DNA from: Sphaerochaeta halotolerans
GTDB taxonomy: Bacteria > Spirochaetota > Spirochaetia > Sphaerochaetales > Sphaerochaetaceae
Direction: 5' to 3'
Length of the DNA: 64,000 bases
Assembly: GCF_003429665.1 (NCBI RefSeq)
Contig: NZ_QUWK01000002.1
Coordinates: forward strand, 1-64,000
Part shown: positions 16,478 through 25,551 of the stretch, one piece after another
How the letters are laid out: the number at the start of each line of letters is the position of its first letter
How positions within the stretch are numbered: the stretch's first letter is position 1
The notes under the pieces: generated by a model
What the model was told of the DNA's origin: nothing
Databases searched by the model: none
Seen by the model: the letters and a program-made list of their open reading frames with translations, nothing else
Translations under genes and position numbers: made by a program

Positions 16478-18264
16478 TGGCGTTCAGAAACTACATTTTG
16501 GTCTGTGGAGGAACAGCGTGTGAATCGAGCCGCGCGGACCAGATTTACCAGAACCTCTTAGAAGAGTGCAAGGCTCAGGGAGTTGCGGACGAGGTACAGA
16601 TTGTAAAGACCGGATGTTTCGGTTTTTGTGAGCAGGGACCGATTGTAAAGATCTTGCCAGAAGACTCCTTCTACGTGAAAGTTAAACCCGAAGATGCAAA
16701 AGAGCTTATCAGTGAGCACATCATCAAGGGCCGTGAAGTCACCCGACTGTTGTATGACAAAGAAGCAAGCAGAAAGAATGCAAAGGTAGAGGATATCAAA
16801 TTCTACCAGAAGCAGTTCAGGATTGTGCTTCGCAACTGTGGATTCATTGATCCAGAAAATATTGACGAATATATTGCCCGTGAAGGGTATCAGGGCTTGG
16901 AGAAGGCTCTCTTCGAGATGACAAGCGAGGATATCATCGAAGAATTGAAAACAGCAGGGCTCCGCGGTCGTGGAGGGGCTGGTTTCCCCACTTGGATGAA
17001 GTGGAACTTCTCCCGCCAGGCAGAAGATGACGTCAAGTACGTTGTCTGTAATGCGGACGAAGGTGATCCAGGTGCCTACATGGATCGCTCAACGCTCGAA
17101 GGTGACCCGCACAGCGTGCTTGAAGCAATGACCATCTGCGGGAAGGCGATTGGAGCAACGAGAGGTTTCATCTACATTCGCGCAGAGTATCCCTTGGCAA
17201 TCCATCGTCTGGAGATTGCCATGCAGCAAGCTCGTGAATACGGTCTTCTTGGAGATAATATTTTGGGCAGTGGTTTTGATTTTGATATTGAGATCCGCCT
17301 TGGAGCCGGTGCATTTGTTTGTGGTGAAGAGACTGCACTCTTGCAGTCCATCGAAGGCAAGCGTGGTATGCCGCAACCCCGTCCTCCTTTCCCTGCTGTA
17401 AAGGGACTCTGGGGCAAGCCGACTGTCATCAACAACGTTGAGACATGGGCGAATATCCCTGTCATCCTTACCAAGGGGGGCAACTGGTTCAGCAAGATTG
17501 GAACTCCAGACAGCAGGGGAACCAAGGTCTTTGCCCTCACCGGCAAGATTCGCAACTCCGGTCTTGTGGAAGTCCCGATGGGCACCACCCTTCGTGAGAT
17601 TGTCTACGACATCGGCGGTGGAATAGCCAACGACAAGAAGTTCAAGGCAGTACAGACAGGTGGTCCTTCCGGCGGTGTCATTACCGATGCTGATCTGGAT
17701 ACCCCGATTGATTTCGGTTCCTTGGTAAGGATTGGTTCCATGATGGGAAGCGGTGGTATGATCGTCATGGATGAGGATGACTGTATTGTAGACGTTGCAA
17801 AGTTCTATTTGAACTTCACTGTTGATGAATCCTGTGGAAAATGCGCACCGTGTAGAATCGGTGGCCGGTCCTTGACCAACATCCTGGAGAAGATTACCTC
17901 CGGAAATGGCACGTTGCAGGACTTGGATACACTGGAGACCATCGGCGAAGCAATGAGGAAGGGTTCCTTGTGTGCTTTGGGGCAGACTGCTCCCAATCCG
18001 GTCCTATCAACGGTCAAGCATTTCAAGGATGAGTACATAGCCCACATTGTGGACAAGAACTGTCCCAGTGGTACCTGCAAGAAGTTGGTCAGGTACTCGA
18101 TCAATCCCGAGAAATGTAACGGTTGTACGGCTTGTGCACGAAAGTGTCCTGTCGCAGCAATCTCTGGCGGAAAAAAACAAGTTCACATCATTGACCAGTC
18201 CATCTGCAGCAAGTGTGGTGTATGTATGGAGACTTGTAAGTTTGGCGCCGTTGAAATCCACTAG
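16477..18264 (+). CDS. hydB: NuoF-like flavin/NADH subunit of bifurcating hydrogenase
   Basis: A 595-residue HydB/HndC. In order: an N-terminal thioredoxin-like [2Fe-2S] domain (C10, C15, C47, C51); the NADH/FMN core with GLRGRGGAGFP (161-171) and CNADEGDPGA (191-200); ESCGKCAPCR (451-460) with C499 for the [4Fe-4S]; and at the C-terminus two [4Fe-4S] ferredoxin motifs (C547/550/553/557 and C577/580/583/587). This is where NADH is oxidised and where bifurcation is thought to be seated. It lies 21 bases before hydA. Confidence 0.95.
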   Translation: MAFRNYILVCGGTACESSRADQIYQNLLEECKAQGVADEVQIVKTGCFGFCEQGPIVKILPEDSFYVKVKPEDAKELISEHIIKGREVTRLLYDKEASRKNAKVEDIKFYQKQFRIVLRNCGFIDPENIDEYIAREGYQGLEKALFEMTSEDIIEELKTAGLRGRGGAGFPTWMKWNFSRQAEDDVKYVVCNADEGDPGAYMDRSTLEGDPHSVLEAMTICGKAIGATRGFIYIRAEYPLAIHRLEIAMQQAREYGLLGDNILGSGFDFDIEIRLGAGAFVCGEETALLQSIEGKRGMPQPRPPFPAVKGLWGKPTVINNVETWANIPVILTKGGNWFSKIGTPDSRGTKVFALTGKIRNSGLVEVPMGTTLREIVYDIGGGIANDKKFKAVQTGGPSGGVITDADLDTPIDFGSLVRIGSMMGSGGMIVMDEDDCIVDVAKFYLNFTVDESCGKCAPCRIGGRSLTNILEKITSGNGTLQDLDTLETIGEAMRKGSLCALGQTAPNPVLSTVKHFKDEYIAHIVDKNCPSGTCKKLVRYSINPEKCNGCTACARKCPVAAISGGKKQVHIIDQSICSKCGVCMETCKFGAVEIH

Positions 18265-18285
18265 GATCAGGTTAGGAGGAATCAA

Positions 18286-20034
18286 TTGAGTATCGTACAT
18301 GTAAAGATAAATGGCATTCCCGTAGAGGTTGAAGCGGGGACAACTATATTGCTTGCAGCCCGGAAGGCTGGGGTAACCATCCCAACCCTCTGCTACCATG
18401 ATGACCTCAAGCCGTTTGGCTCATGTGGTCTGTGTATCGTAAAACAGGAGGGTAATGCCAAAATCCTTAGGGCTTGTGCTACCCCTGCTGCCGAGCATAT
18501 GAGCATCATTACCCATGACCCGGAGTTGTACCAGGTACGTAAGACCATCTTGGAAATGATCTTGAGTACCCATCCGTCCAGCTGTCTTACCTGTATCCGT
18601 AATGGAGAGTGCGAACTGCAGACATTGGCTGCAGAGTTCGGGATTCGTGAGCAACCCTTTGATGTCCGTTTGAGCGATAGGCCTAAGGACACATCCTCTG
18701 CCTCCATCGTCCTTGATCCAGAGAAGTGCATCAAGTGTGGACGCTGTGTCCAGGTTTGTCAGGATCTGCAGGGTGTCTTCGCCCTTGAGTTCATTGGGCG
18801 TGGAGATGGAACTTGCATGGCTCCTGCTGCAATGTTGCAACTTGAGGATAGTCCCTGTGTTCGCTGTGGTCAGTGTGCTGCGCACTGCCCTGTTGGAGCC
18901 ATTTATGAGAAGGATGAGGTTGCTGCCTTCCAGGAAGCAGTTGCTGATCCCGAAAAGCAGGTGGTTGTCCAGATTGCTCCCTCAATCCGAGTAGGGCTTT
19001 CTGAGTCCTTCGGCCTTCCTGCTGGAACCGTCACGACTGGCAAGATTTATGCTGCGCTTCGCAGACTTGGCGTTGATGCAGTGCATGACACCAACTTTGG
19101 CGCTGACCTTACCATCATGGAAGAGGGAAGCGAACTGGTGCACCGCTTGACCAAGGGAGGAGCACTTCCCCAGTTCACCTCTTGCTGTCCGGCTTGGGTT
19201 GACTACGTTGAGAAATACTATCCGGATCTCTTGGACATGGTTTCCAGTGCGAAGAGCCCGATGCAGATGGTGGGAGCTGTAGAGAAGACCTATACTGCCG
19301 AGAAGCAGAATATGGATCCAGCGAAGATGTATACCGTTGCAATCATGCCCTGTACTGCGAAGAAGTATGAGGCATACCGAGACGAGAGTATGCGCTCAAG
19401 CGGGTATCAGGATGTGGATCTTGTCCTTACCACCCGTGAGTTTGCCCGCTTGATCAAGGCAACCGGCATTGATTTTCTCCATCTTGAAGAAGAGGCGGCT
19501 GATAATCCGGTTGGTGAATACTCTGGTGCGGGTACCATCTTTGGTGCCACCGGTGGCGTCATGGAAGCTGCGGTTCGTACCGCTTACCATGTTGTTACCG
19601 GAAAAGAGCTGGAGAATGTTGAAATTGAATCAGTACGTGGTCTTGATGAGATCAAGAAGGGCACGGTTGACTTCGATGGAACGCCGGTTCGTGTAGCCGT
19701 AGTACATGGGCTTTCCCATGTGGCAGAAGTACTGGATGAGGTAAGGGCTGCCCGTGCAGAGGGCAAGCAGGCGCCGTATGAATTCATCGAGGTTATGGCT
19801 TGCCGAGGTGGTTGTATTGCCGGAGGTGGACAGCCTTACGGAGCCACCGACGTCCTACGTACAAAGCGTGCTGCCGGTCTCTACTCCGATGACAAGCAGA
19901 GCAAGGTCAGATGTTCACACCAGAACGAATCGATCAAGCAACTGTACGAGGAGTTCCTGGACAAGCCGCTCAGCAAAAAATCTCATCATCTCTTACATAC
20001 CACCTATCAGGAGATTCCTGTTTACAAGGCCTGA
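18286..20034 (+). CDS. hydA: [FeFe]-hydrogenase catalytic subunit
   Basis: A 582-residue enzyme that reduces protons to H2 with electrons from NADH and ferredoxin. N-terminal [2Fe-2S] (C36, C47, C50, C64), a His-Cys [4Fe-4S] (H96, C100, C103, C109), two [4Fe-4S] motifs (C148-C158, C191-C201), then the H-cluster domain with TSCCPAW (298-304), MPCTAKK (354-360) and MACRGGC (504-510) followed by GGGQP. All four H-cluster cysteines and the proton-transfer cysteine C300 are present. The start is a TTG, supported by AGGAGGA 6 bases upstream. The maturases HydE, HydF and HydG are not in this window. Last gene of the operon; a terminator follows. Confidence 0.97.
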   Translation: MSIVHVKINGIPVEVEAGTTILLAARKAGVTIPTLCYHDDLKPFGSCGLCIVKQEGNAKILRACATPAAEHMSIITHDPELYQVRKTILEMILSTHPSSCLTCIRNGECELQTLAAEFGIREQPFDVRLSDRPKDTSSASIVLDPEKCIKCGRCVQVCQDLQGVFALEFIGRGDGTCMAPAAMLQLEDSPCVRCGQCAAHCPVGAIYEKDEVAAFQEAVADPEKQVVVQIAPSIRVGLSESFGLPAGTVTTGKIYAALRRLGVDAVHDTNFGADLTIMEEGSELVHRLTKGGALPQFTSCCPAWVDYVEKYYPDLLDMVSSAKSPMQMVGAVEKTYTAEKQNMDPAKMYTVAIMPCTAKKYEAYRDESMRSSGYQDVDLVLTTREFARLIKATGIDFLHLEEEAADNPVGEYSGAGTIFGATGGVMEAAVRTAYHVVTGKELENVEIESVRGLDEIKKGTVDFDGTPVRVAVVHGLSHVAEVLDEVRAARAEGKQAPYEFIEVMACRGGCIAGGGQPYGATDVLRTKRAAGLYSDDKQSKVRCSHQNESIKQLYEEFLDKPLSKKSHHLLHTTYQEIPVYKA

Positions 20035-20055
20035 TAGTTGGCCAGTATCCAATTT

Positions 20056-20078
20056 GCCCGGCCCCCGACAGGCCGGGC
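20056..20078 (+). terminator. Terminator of the hydrogenase operon
   Basis: GCCCGGCC (20056-20063) and GGCCGGGC (20071-20078) form a very stable stem with a 7-base loop, followed by ATTTCC. It starts 22 bases after the hydA stop. Confidence 0.75.
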
Positions 20079-20092
20079 ATTTCCACGTAAAA

Positions 20093-20117
20093 GAGACCCG
20101 AACAAATTCCGGGTCTC
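20093..20117 (-). terminator. Terminator of the minus-strand lipoprotein gene
   Basis: GAGACCCG (20093-20100) pairs with CGGGTCTC (20110-20117); on the minus strand the stem is followed by TTTT. It lies 25 bases beyond the stop of the lipoprotein gene at 20142. Confidence 0.75.
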
Positions 20118-20141
20118 GATCTCGTGCGCTCGGTATAGGCG

Positions 20142-22187
20142 TCAAACTTGAGGGATGGCACACAGTACCAGGGAGTCACTCGTGTCTGAGACAATGGCAA
20201 GATGCTCCTCACTGGGTGAGATTGCCATCCTTGCCGGAGCAAAATCCCCAAGGGTACTGTTTCTCAGGAACAGAGGCCTCCCGAAACCATCTAACGAGAA
20301 TGAGATGATGTTCTTGCTGTTTTTTGCAAGCACATAGAGCATGGTATCATTCTGGTTGGTGATCAGTTGCGTGATTCCCTCCATTACCCCGATATCATTC
20401 TGGGAGGAGGTAAATACTTCCTTCTGTGCCCACGTGGTACTCGTATAGGCAAACCTTCCAATGTCGTTATCCGTTGCATAGATGAGTTGATCATCATTGA
20501 TGAATTCCAAGGAAGCGATATTGTTCAGATAGGGTGTATCAACACTCTGAAAGTGCTCATCCTGAGCAAAGAGGGCACCCATGTCATTCTTACGGCACAG
20601 TTTTAGGAATCCAGTAGCCGTATCTGCCAGAGCTGCACTCTGGGCTCCTTCAGAGATAGCCAGGGTGTCAAAGACTGGTGGGTCTGAGAACCACCATATA
20701 TACTCATTGGGATCAGCACTTTCTGCGGTCTGAGCATACAGGTTTGTCTCCACTACATGGGATGCGTCAGGAATCAAGGCGTAGAGTATTCCAGTAGTTG
20801 CATCCTTGCTCAAATGATGCAAGCTTGTAAAGGTCTTGCTTGGACTGCTGTTCGTGTAGTAGGTGTTGTTTCGTTCAAACTGTTTGCTGAGTGTTGCATT
20901 CTTTGAATCATACTGGTAGACGCTGAGGCTTGGTATGCTTGCATCAGCAATGGCAACAAGTTTTGTAAACGGGTCGACATAGATATCGGTCACTTGTACT
21001 GCATTGAAGCCATCAGCAGCGGTATAGGTGTTAACCACTTCCAGGGTGTCTCGGACAATTCTACATATTTGAATGGTCTGGTGTTGATTGCTGGCCAGCA
21101 CCAACTTTCCATCGGGCAGGAACGCAACATGTGCATTCTTTCCGACATACAAGCCACCGGTAGTGTCCTCTACCAATCCGACGATTTTGGGAACTCCTGC
21201 GGTTCCCTCGACGGCTGCTTTGAAAGTGATGCTGGCCGACCCAGTACTAGCCAGAAGTGCTCCTTTTGCAATGACATCCAATCGATGTTGTCCGCTCGCA
21301 GGGGTGAATGAACAGGAGAGGGCATTGCTTACTTCCTCCCCATCAAGGTACCAACTCACCTCCAGGTCTGTTGACTCCCCAGAGGAGAGTGTTGCGGTTG
21401 CGGGTACTTGAGCCTGCATGACTTCACTGACTCCTTGGATGCTGCACTCGACAGGCACTCCCAGGTTATCTACCAAGGTAATGGTTGCTGGGATATCCGC
21501 GTACTTATCCAGCGTCAATGCAACTGTTCCTTCGGTGGTCTTGTTGCCCACAATTCTAATCACCTCCGCACATCCAGCGACTGCTGTCGCCCCGCTGTAC
21601 AGCTTTACCCTCAGCAAATAGGAGCCTGCAGGATAAGAACCGTTGAAAACAACAGAACCGTTTTCCATGTTGTTTGTAGTGGGAGTGAGTGAGATTGTGG
21701 TTCCCTCTGGGTCGGTAAGCCATACCTCCAGGTTGGGGTTGTTTATCTTGCTTGCATCCCACTGGAGATGAATATCCATCATGCCGTTCCCACTGAGCGC
21801 ATCCAGTGTGATCACCGTTTCCAAGGGATCCTTTGTCAGGTTTACCGAAACGGAACCAGTGACTAAATCAACGCCCTGGCTGTTCCGTCCAACAGCTGTA
21901 ATATCCCAGTTGCCGATCAAGAGACCATCCACATCCACAGCACTGGTGTTGGACATGACACTGAAGGTGGTATCCTGGGGTCCTACACCTTCCACTACGT
22001 AACGAGACACTTCCAGGGGAGTGTCGTTTGGCAACAAGGTCTTCTCAGCACCAGACCGTCTCTCCATGCTTACATGCAAGGAGGAGCGGCCTGCGCTCTC
22101 TTCTTTGCATCCCCCAAAGGTAAAACACATGCAGCAACAAAGAAGGGGGATCCAAAGCCAGCGTGAACATTGTGATATTCTGTTCAT
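20142..22187 (-). CDS. Large lipoprotein with Ig-like and beta-propeller-like regions
   Basis: A 681-residue lipoprotein of unrecognised family: the hydrophobic N-terminus ends in FTFGGC, a lipobox. The first half is beta-rich with Ig-like or carbohydrate-binding-like segments (PAGSYLLRVKLYSG, VSWYLDGEEVSNALSC). The second half has repeated short strands (HVAFLPDGKLVLAS, VDPFTKLVAIADAS, MAISPSEEHLAIVS) typical of a propeller. Probably surface-exposed or periplasmic, in binding rather than catalysis. Start at ATG 22187 behind GGAGGC; a GTG four codons upstream overlaps the ribosome site. Its own terminator follows at 20093-20117. Confidence 0.75.
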   Translation of the reverse strand: MNRISQCSRWLWIPLLCCCMCFTFGGCKEESAGRSSLHVSMERRSGAEKTLLPNDTPLEVSRYVVEGVGPQDTTFSVMSNTSAVDVDGLLIGNWDITAVGRNSQGVDLVTGSVSVNLTKDPLETVITLDALSGNGMMDIHLQWDASKINNPNLEVWLTDPEGTTISLTPTTNNMENGSVVFNGSYPAGSYLLRVKLYSGATAVAGCAEVIRIVGNKTTEGTVALTLDKYADIPATITLVDNLGVPVECSIQGVSEVMQAQVPATATLSSGESTDLEVSWYLDGEEVSNALSCSFTPASGQHRLDVIAKGALLASTGSASITFKAAVEGTAGVPKIVGLVEDTTGGLYVGKNAHVAFLPDGKLVLASNQHQTIQICRIVRDTLEVVNTYTAADGFNAVQVTDIYVDPFTKLVAIADASIPSLSVYQYDSKNATLSKQFERNNTYYTNSSPSKTFTSLHHLSKDATTGILYALIPDASHVVETNLYAQTAESADPNEYIWWFSDPPVFDTLAISEGAQSAALADTATGFLKLCRKNDMGALFAQDEHFQSVDTPYLNNIASLEFINDDQLIYATDNDIGRFAYTSTTWAQKEVFTSSQNDIGVMEGITQLITNQNDTMLYVLAKNSKNIISFSLDGFGRPLFLRNSTLGDFAPARMAISPSEEHLAIVSDTSDSLVLCAIPQV

Positions 22188-22271
22188 AGTAGCCTCCACA
22201 AAAGAAGAGGCGGATGGGAAGTCTTTGCTTCATGGCTTTTCTTTTTTTCTTTGAGCAAGTACATTGGGGTC

Positions 22272-22817
22272 ATGCAAGCTCTCATCAAACTCATTCTTTT
22301 GGCATTGACCTTCTTCTTGGTTTTTATCAATCCCTCGTATATCGGGAAGGGGCTCTATTATTCGATGTTTCCCCTCTTGTTTCTATTGGTGTGGCTGTTC
22401 TACAGAATTACCTACTATGTATCTGAAAAAGAAGTTCGTAAGGCTGTAGACGAGCCCTTCCACTACTCACTGTTCTGTGCAATGGTTCCTCCACTAGGGG
22501 AGGGAGATCTGCAGAGAGGTAGATTGATTATTGCCGAGGACGAAATCATTCTCTATCGCAGGGATGGAAGTAAACCGGTGAAAGAAGCATATCGTCTTGC
22601 TATTGCTGATATCGAAGGGTTCTCTATTGGGAAGGTACTTTCTGTACGCAGTGGGGTTACATTCAAGGCGAAGGGTCGGGGCGAAGCCAAGTTTGTGGTC
22701 TCTCGTGCTCATAAAAAGAAGGAGGCCCTTACTGCAGCTCTCGGCTGGAGTCGGCCTCCTGAGGGTGTTGGGGTAGGAGAAGAAGCCAGTCAGGCTCCAT
22801 CCTTCAAAGATCTCTAA
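22272..22817 (+). CDS. Two-helix membrane protein of unknown function
   Basis: A 181-residue protein with two adjacent hydrophobic segments (about residues 4-20 and 30-48) and a soluble C-terminal part of about 130 residues that looks like a PH-like or YcxB-type small beta domain (EDEIILYRRDGSKP, VLSVRSGVTFKAKG). Start uncertain: ATG 22272 was chosen; a TTG at 22251 adds seven residues. It overlaps the stop of the convergent gene at 22814. Confidence 0.6.
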   Translation: MQALIKLILLALTFFLVFINPSYIGKGLYYSMFPLLFLLVWLFYRITYYVSEKEVRKAVDEPFHYSLFCAMVPPLGEGDLQRGRLIIAEDEIILYRRDGSKPVKEAYRLAIADIEGFSIGKVLSVRSGVTFKAKGRGEAKFVVSRAHKKKEALTAALGWSRPPEGVGVGEEASQAPSFKDL

Positions 22818-23857
22818 AAACTAAATCCAAATCCAATGCGCATTGGTTCAAGCTGGGTGGTGAAATCATTTGCAGTGATGTTCCACTGTGCCTGTACCCC
22901 TACCTCGTAGAAGACACGCATCCATTCAGTCAACGCATAGGAGATGCCTCCTTGGATCTTCCCGGTCACGCCAAACTCATTGTTGCCACTGGACGGTATG
23001 ATAACCGTAGGACCAAGTGAGATCGAAAGTGGGAAGGAGAGCGGCTTGTCATTTCGCAAGTTCCACTGCACCTTTCCCAATACGCTTATCTCATGATCAT
23101 CTTCGACTTTCGCATATTCAAGGGTTCCTCCAAACCTGAAGGCTCCTTCCCCATGCTTGAGGAGATCCACCTGGATGTCGAAGCCTTTGTCTCCACCTGG
23201 GTACTGATAGTCAAGGAACGAGACCGAGGAGTTGACTGACCACTGGAAAGCCTCTTGGTCGAAGGATACATTGCTGGAAGCTATTGGTGGGGTACTCGGT
23301 TTGAGCACTACCGTCTGTATTTCTTCTTCAGGCAATGGGATAGTTTCCTGTTCTTCCTTCTTTCTTGGCTCTTCTTCCATATCAAGGACTGGCGTTGTTT
23401 CTTGTACCAAGCCTTCTCCTGCATGATCTGTTTCTGCAACAATTGGAGGTGCGAAAGGAATCTGTACCACAGGGCCCTTCGGCCTTGGGAGTTTGAGGAT
23501 TCCGTTTGTGATCAAGGGGTCTACCGGAAGTGGCATCGGCTTTGTCACCTGTAGCACAGATTGTTGGGCCTCAACCTTCATCACAGGTACACTAGGGACC
23601 TCTTGTACTGGAGGCTCTTCAGAGGATTGTTGCAGAGACTCAGAAGGGATTTCTGCTGTTTGTGGTGGTTCATCTTTCTGTACAGAGGAAACCGGTGGGA
23701 CCTGGATGGACTCACTTTTCTGTGTTTGCTCACTGGTTGTTGTTTGTTCTGTCTCACTTTGTCCAGCCAAAGGCCTGAATTCAACGTACCAGTAGGTACC
23801 TGCAGCCACAGATAGGACAGCAATGACAATCAATACTACAGACCAAATCTTGTTCAC
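22814..23857 (-). CDS. Membrane-anchored protein with proline-rich linker and barrel-like C-terminus
   Basis: A 347-residue protein. An N-terminal membrane helix (KIWSVVLIVIAVLSVAAGTY) is followed by about 170 residues rich in Pro, Glu, Gln, Ser and Val without structure, then about 140 residues of alternating aromatic/polar strands (SVSFLDYQYPGG, RFGGTLEYAKVED, RVFYEVGVQAQW, MRIGFGFSF) ending in Phe, as in outer-membrane barrels. A linker that spans the periplasm between an inner-membrane anchor and an outer-membrane-like end is an inference. Start is GTG 23857 behind AAGGAG; an upstream ATG is possible but unsupported. Confidence 0.65.
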   Translation of the reverse strand: MNKIWSVVLIVIAVLSVAAGTYWYVEFRPLAGQSETEQTTTSEQTQKSESIQVPPVSSVQKDEPPQTAEIPSESLQQSSEEPPVQEVPSVPVMKVEAQQSVLQVTKPMPLPVDPLITNGILKLPRPKGPVVQIPFAPPIVAETDHAGEGLVQETTPVLDMEEEPRKKEEQETIPLPEEEIQTVVLKPSTPPIASSNVSFDQEAFQWSVNSSVSFLDYQYPGGDKGFDIQVDLLKHGEGAFRFGGTLEYAKVEDDHEISVLGKVQWNLRNDKPLSFPLSISLGPTVIIPSSGNNEFGVTGKIQGGISYALTEWMRVFYEVGVQAQWNITANDFTTQLEPMRIGFGFSF

Positions 23858-24052
23858 AACAGACTCCTTATCAGTAACTATAACAATAAAGGTCATAGTT
23901 TGTGTACAAGTTTACCATGACTTACGCCCATTAATGAGAAGAATTCCTGTTTTTCTCATGAAGAGATATGAATCCCACACGCCTTTGGTACCCAATCTGG
24001 TGAATATCCCATCCTTTCTCTCCGTGATAGCTTCAGCATACGGAGGAATTTC

Positions 24053-24625
24053 GTGCGTACCTTGATGATTCTCATTCCCGTCCTCATCATTTGCGGCCCC
24101 ATCTTCGGAGCAGGACATAGCTTGTTCTGCGCTGTGGATAGCACACTTATTGATGCGCTGTGGGAGGAGACAGTGCTCGCTCGTGTGGAGGTAGGACTTT
24201 CCCTCGATGAGCAGTTTGCCCTTCGTCTCCCGATCAGCCTTGCTGCTGAGCGTGAGATAGGAGGTCCGAGATTGTTGGAAAGTGGACTTTTCCTGGATTA
24301 TTATCCTTTGGACTGTGGGCTGCATCTCACTGTTTCCCTGATTCAGGTTGGGTTTCTTTTCAATGACTGGTATGACGATAAGGAGGACCCTCTCACGTTT
24401 CTCAATGAAATGGCTTTCGGCTGGACCATCACTCCCTACAAGGGATTGCGTGTTGAACCGAGAGTAATCCTGCGTGACCCCAATGGTGTGTTCAGTTCTG
24501 CATACAACACGCTTTCGCTGCGCTTTTCCCGCTTTCCCATGATTCGGTTCTCATTACTTGTGGGGTGGACATTTCCCCTGAGGAAAACGGACCAGACAGA
24601 TATCCAAGAGGAGGAAGGAACATGA
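24053..24625 (+). CDS. Small exported barrel-like protein
   Basis: A 190-residue protein with a signal peptide (MRTLMILIPVLIICG then FGAGHS). The mature part alternates hydrophobic and polar residues with many aromatics (LFLDYYPLDCGLHL, RVEPRVILRDPNG, RFSLLVGWTFPLR), fitting a small outer-membrane barrel. Start is GTG 24053, supported by CGGAGG 6 bases upstream. It overlaps the next gene by four bases (ATGA), so the two are surely co-transcribed. Confidence 0.65.
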   Translation: MRTLMILIPVLIICGPIFGAGHSLFCAVDSTLIDALWEETVLARVEVGLSLDEQFALRLPISLAAEREIGGPRLLESGLFLDYYPLDCGLHLTVSLIQVGFLFNDWYDDKEDPLTFLNEMAFGWTITPYKGLRVEPRVILRDPNGVFSSAYNTLSLRFSRFPMIRFSLLVGWTFPLRKTDQTDIQEEEGT

Positions 24626-25473
24626 TACAAAAACGCATTGGTACCCAGGTTCTGGTATTGTTGCTCATTGTACAACTTTCTGGTTGTTCGATGGGCTTGC
24701 AATCAATCGAGAAGCAAAAGGTTTCAGATGATCAGCTCTTGCCAGCTGTCTCTGAGATGATCGAGCAACAGAAGGATGTTGTATGGCCGTATCTGGAAGA
24801 GGAGGTAAGTCGTGCATTGGGAACGAGCCAGCCTTCTGGAAAGCAGATTGTCAGTAACACCCTCTCTGAAAACCAGGGAAGGGAATATCTGGAGTTCTGT
24901 TATGCAGTAGGTGACCCACAGGGTGAGGAGGACGTTGAGACGGTGGTCTCCTTCGCACACACCCTCCTCAGTGAAGAGGAGCAGATTGAACTAGACCAAC
25001 AGCTGAACCAAAGGAGGAGTTTGCTTCAGGCAAAGGGGGAGTCGCTTGCCCGTGGTTTGGCTCCCAGTCAACGTGCTGCTTTCTGGAAGGATATGCAGAA
25101 GCTGGTGACCAGGACACTGGTACTCTTTACCGCCGGGGTGGTCTATGCCTGCATCCCAAACACCGTCTTCTGGGGAAAGATTTCAGCAGCAACTGCCATC
25201 GCAATTGCAAGCGGAGTGGTCGCCACCACGGTCATGTCCATCTGGAGATACTATCAATTTGGAGGTACTCCCGATGAAGCCTTCGGTGATTGGTTGAAGA
25301 CGGTGACCACTGAGCCGGAACTCTCCAGTGCCATGACTGCCAGTGTCATCTCGGTGGGGAAGACCCTCAAGCGAGGACCTGTGGTCACGGGAATCATCAT
25401 CTGTGTGTTTGCACTCTACAATGTGGTTGATATGGTCAAGCCGATGTTGAAGAGCTATGACTTCACTATCTAA
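24622..25473 (+). CDS. Lipoprotein of unknown function
   Basis: A 283-residue protein; VLLLIVQLSGC is a clear lipobox. The mature domain is mostly helical, with two hydrophobic helices near residues 170-205 (LFTAGVVYACIP, IAIASGVVATTV) and another near 255-270, unusual for a lipoprotein and suggestive of membrane insertion as well as lipid anchoring. No family recognised. Overlaps the upstream barrel-like gene by ATGA, behind GAGGAAGGA. Confidence 0.6.
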   Translation: MIQKRIGTQVLVLLLIVQLSGCSMGLQSIEKQKVSDDQLLPAVSEMIEQQKDVVWPYLEEEVSRALGTSQPSGKQIVSNTLSENQGREYLEFCYAVGDPQGEEDVETVVSFAHTLLSEEEQIELDQQLNQRRSLLQAKGESLARGLAPSQRAAFWKDMQKLVTRTLVLFTAGVVYACIPNTVFWGKISAATAIAIASGVVATTVMSIWRYYQFGGTPDEAFGDWLKTVTTEPELSSAMTASVISVGKTLKRGPVVTGIIICVFALYNVVDMVKPMLKSYDFTI

Positions 25474-25551
25474 ATAGCGTGGATTTGGTTGCCTGCAAGA
25501 CCACTTTGTGAAATACTGGGCATTGGAATACTCAAATAAGAGGAGAGGCCA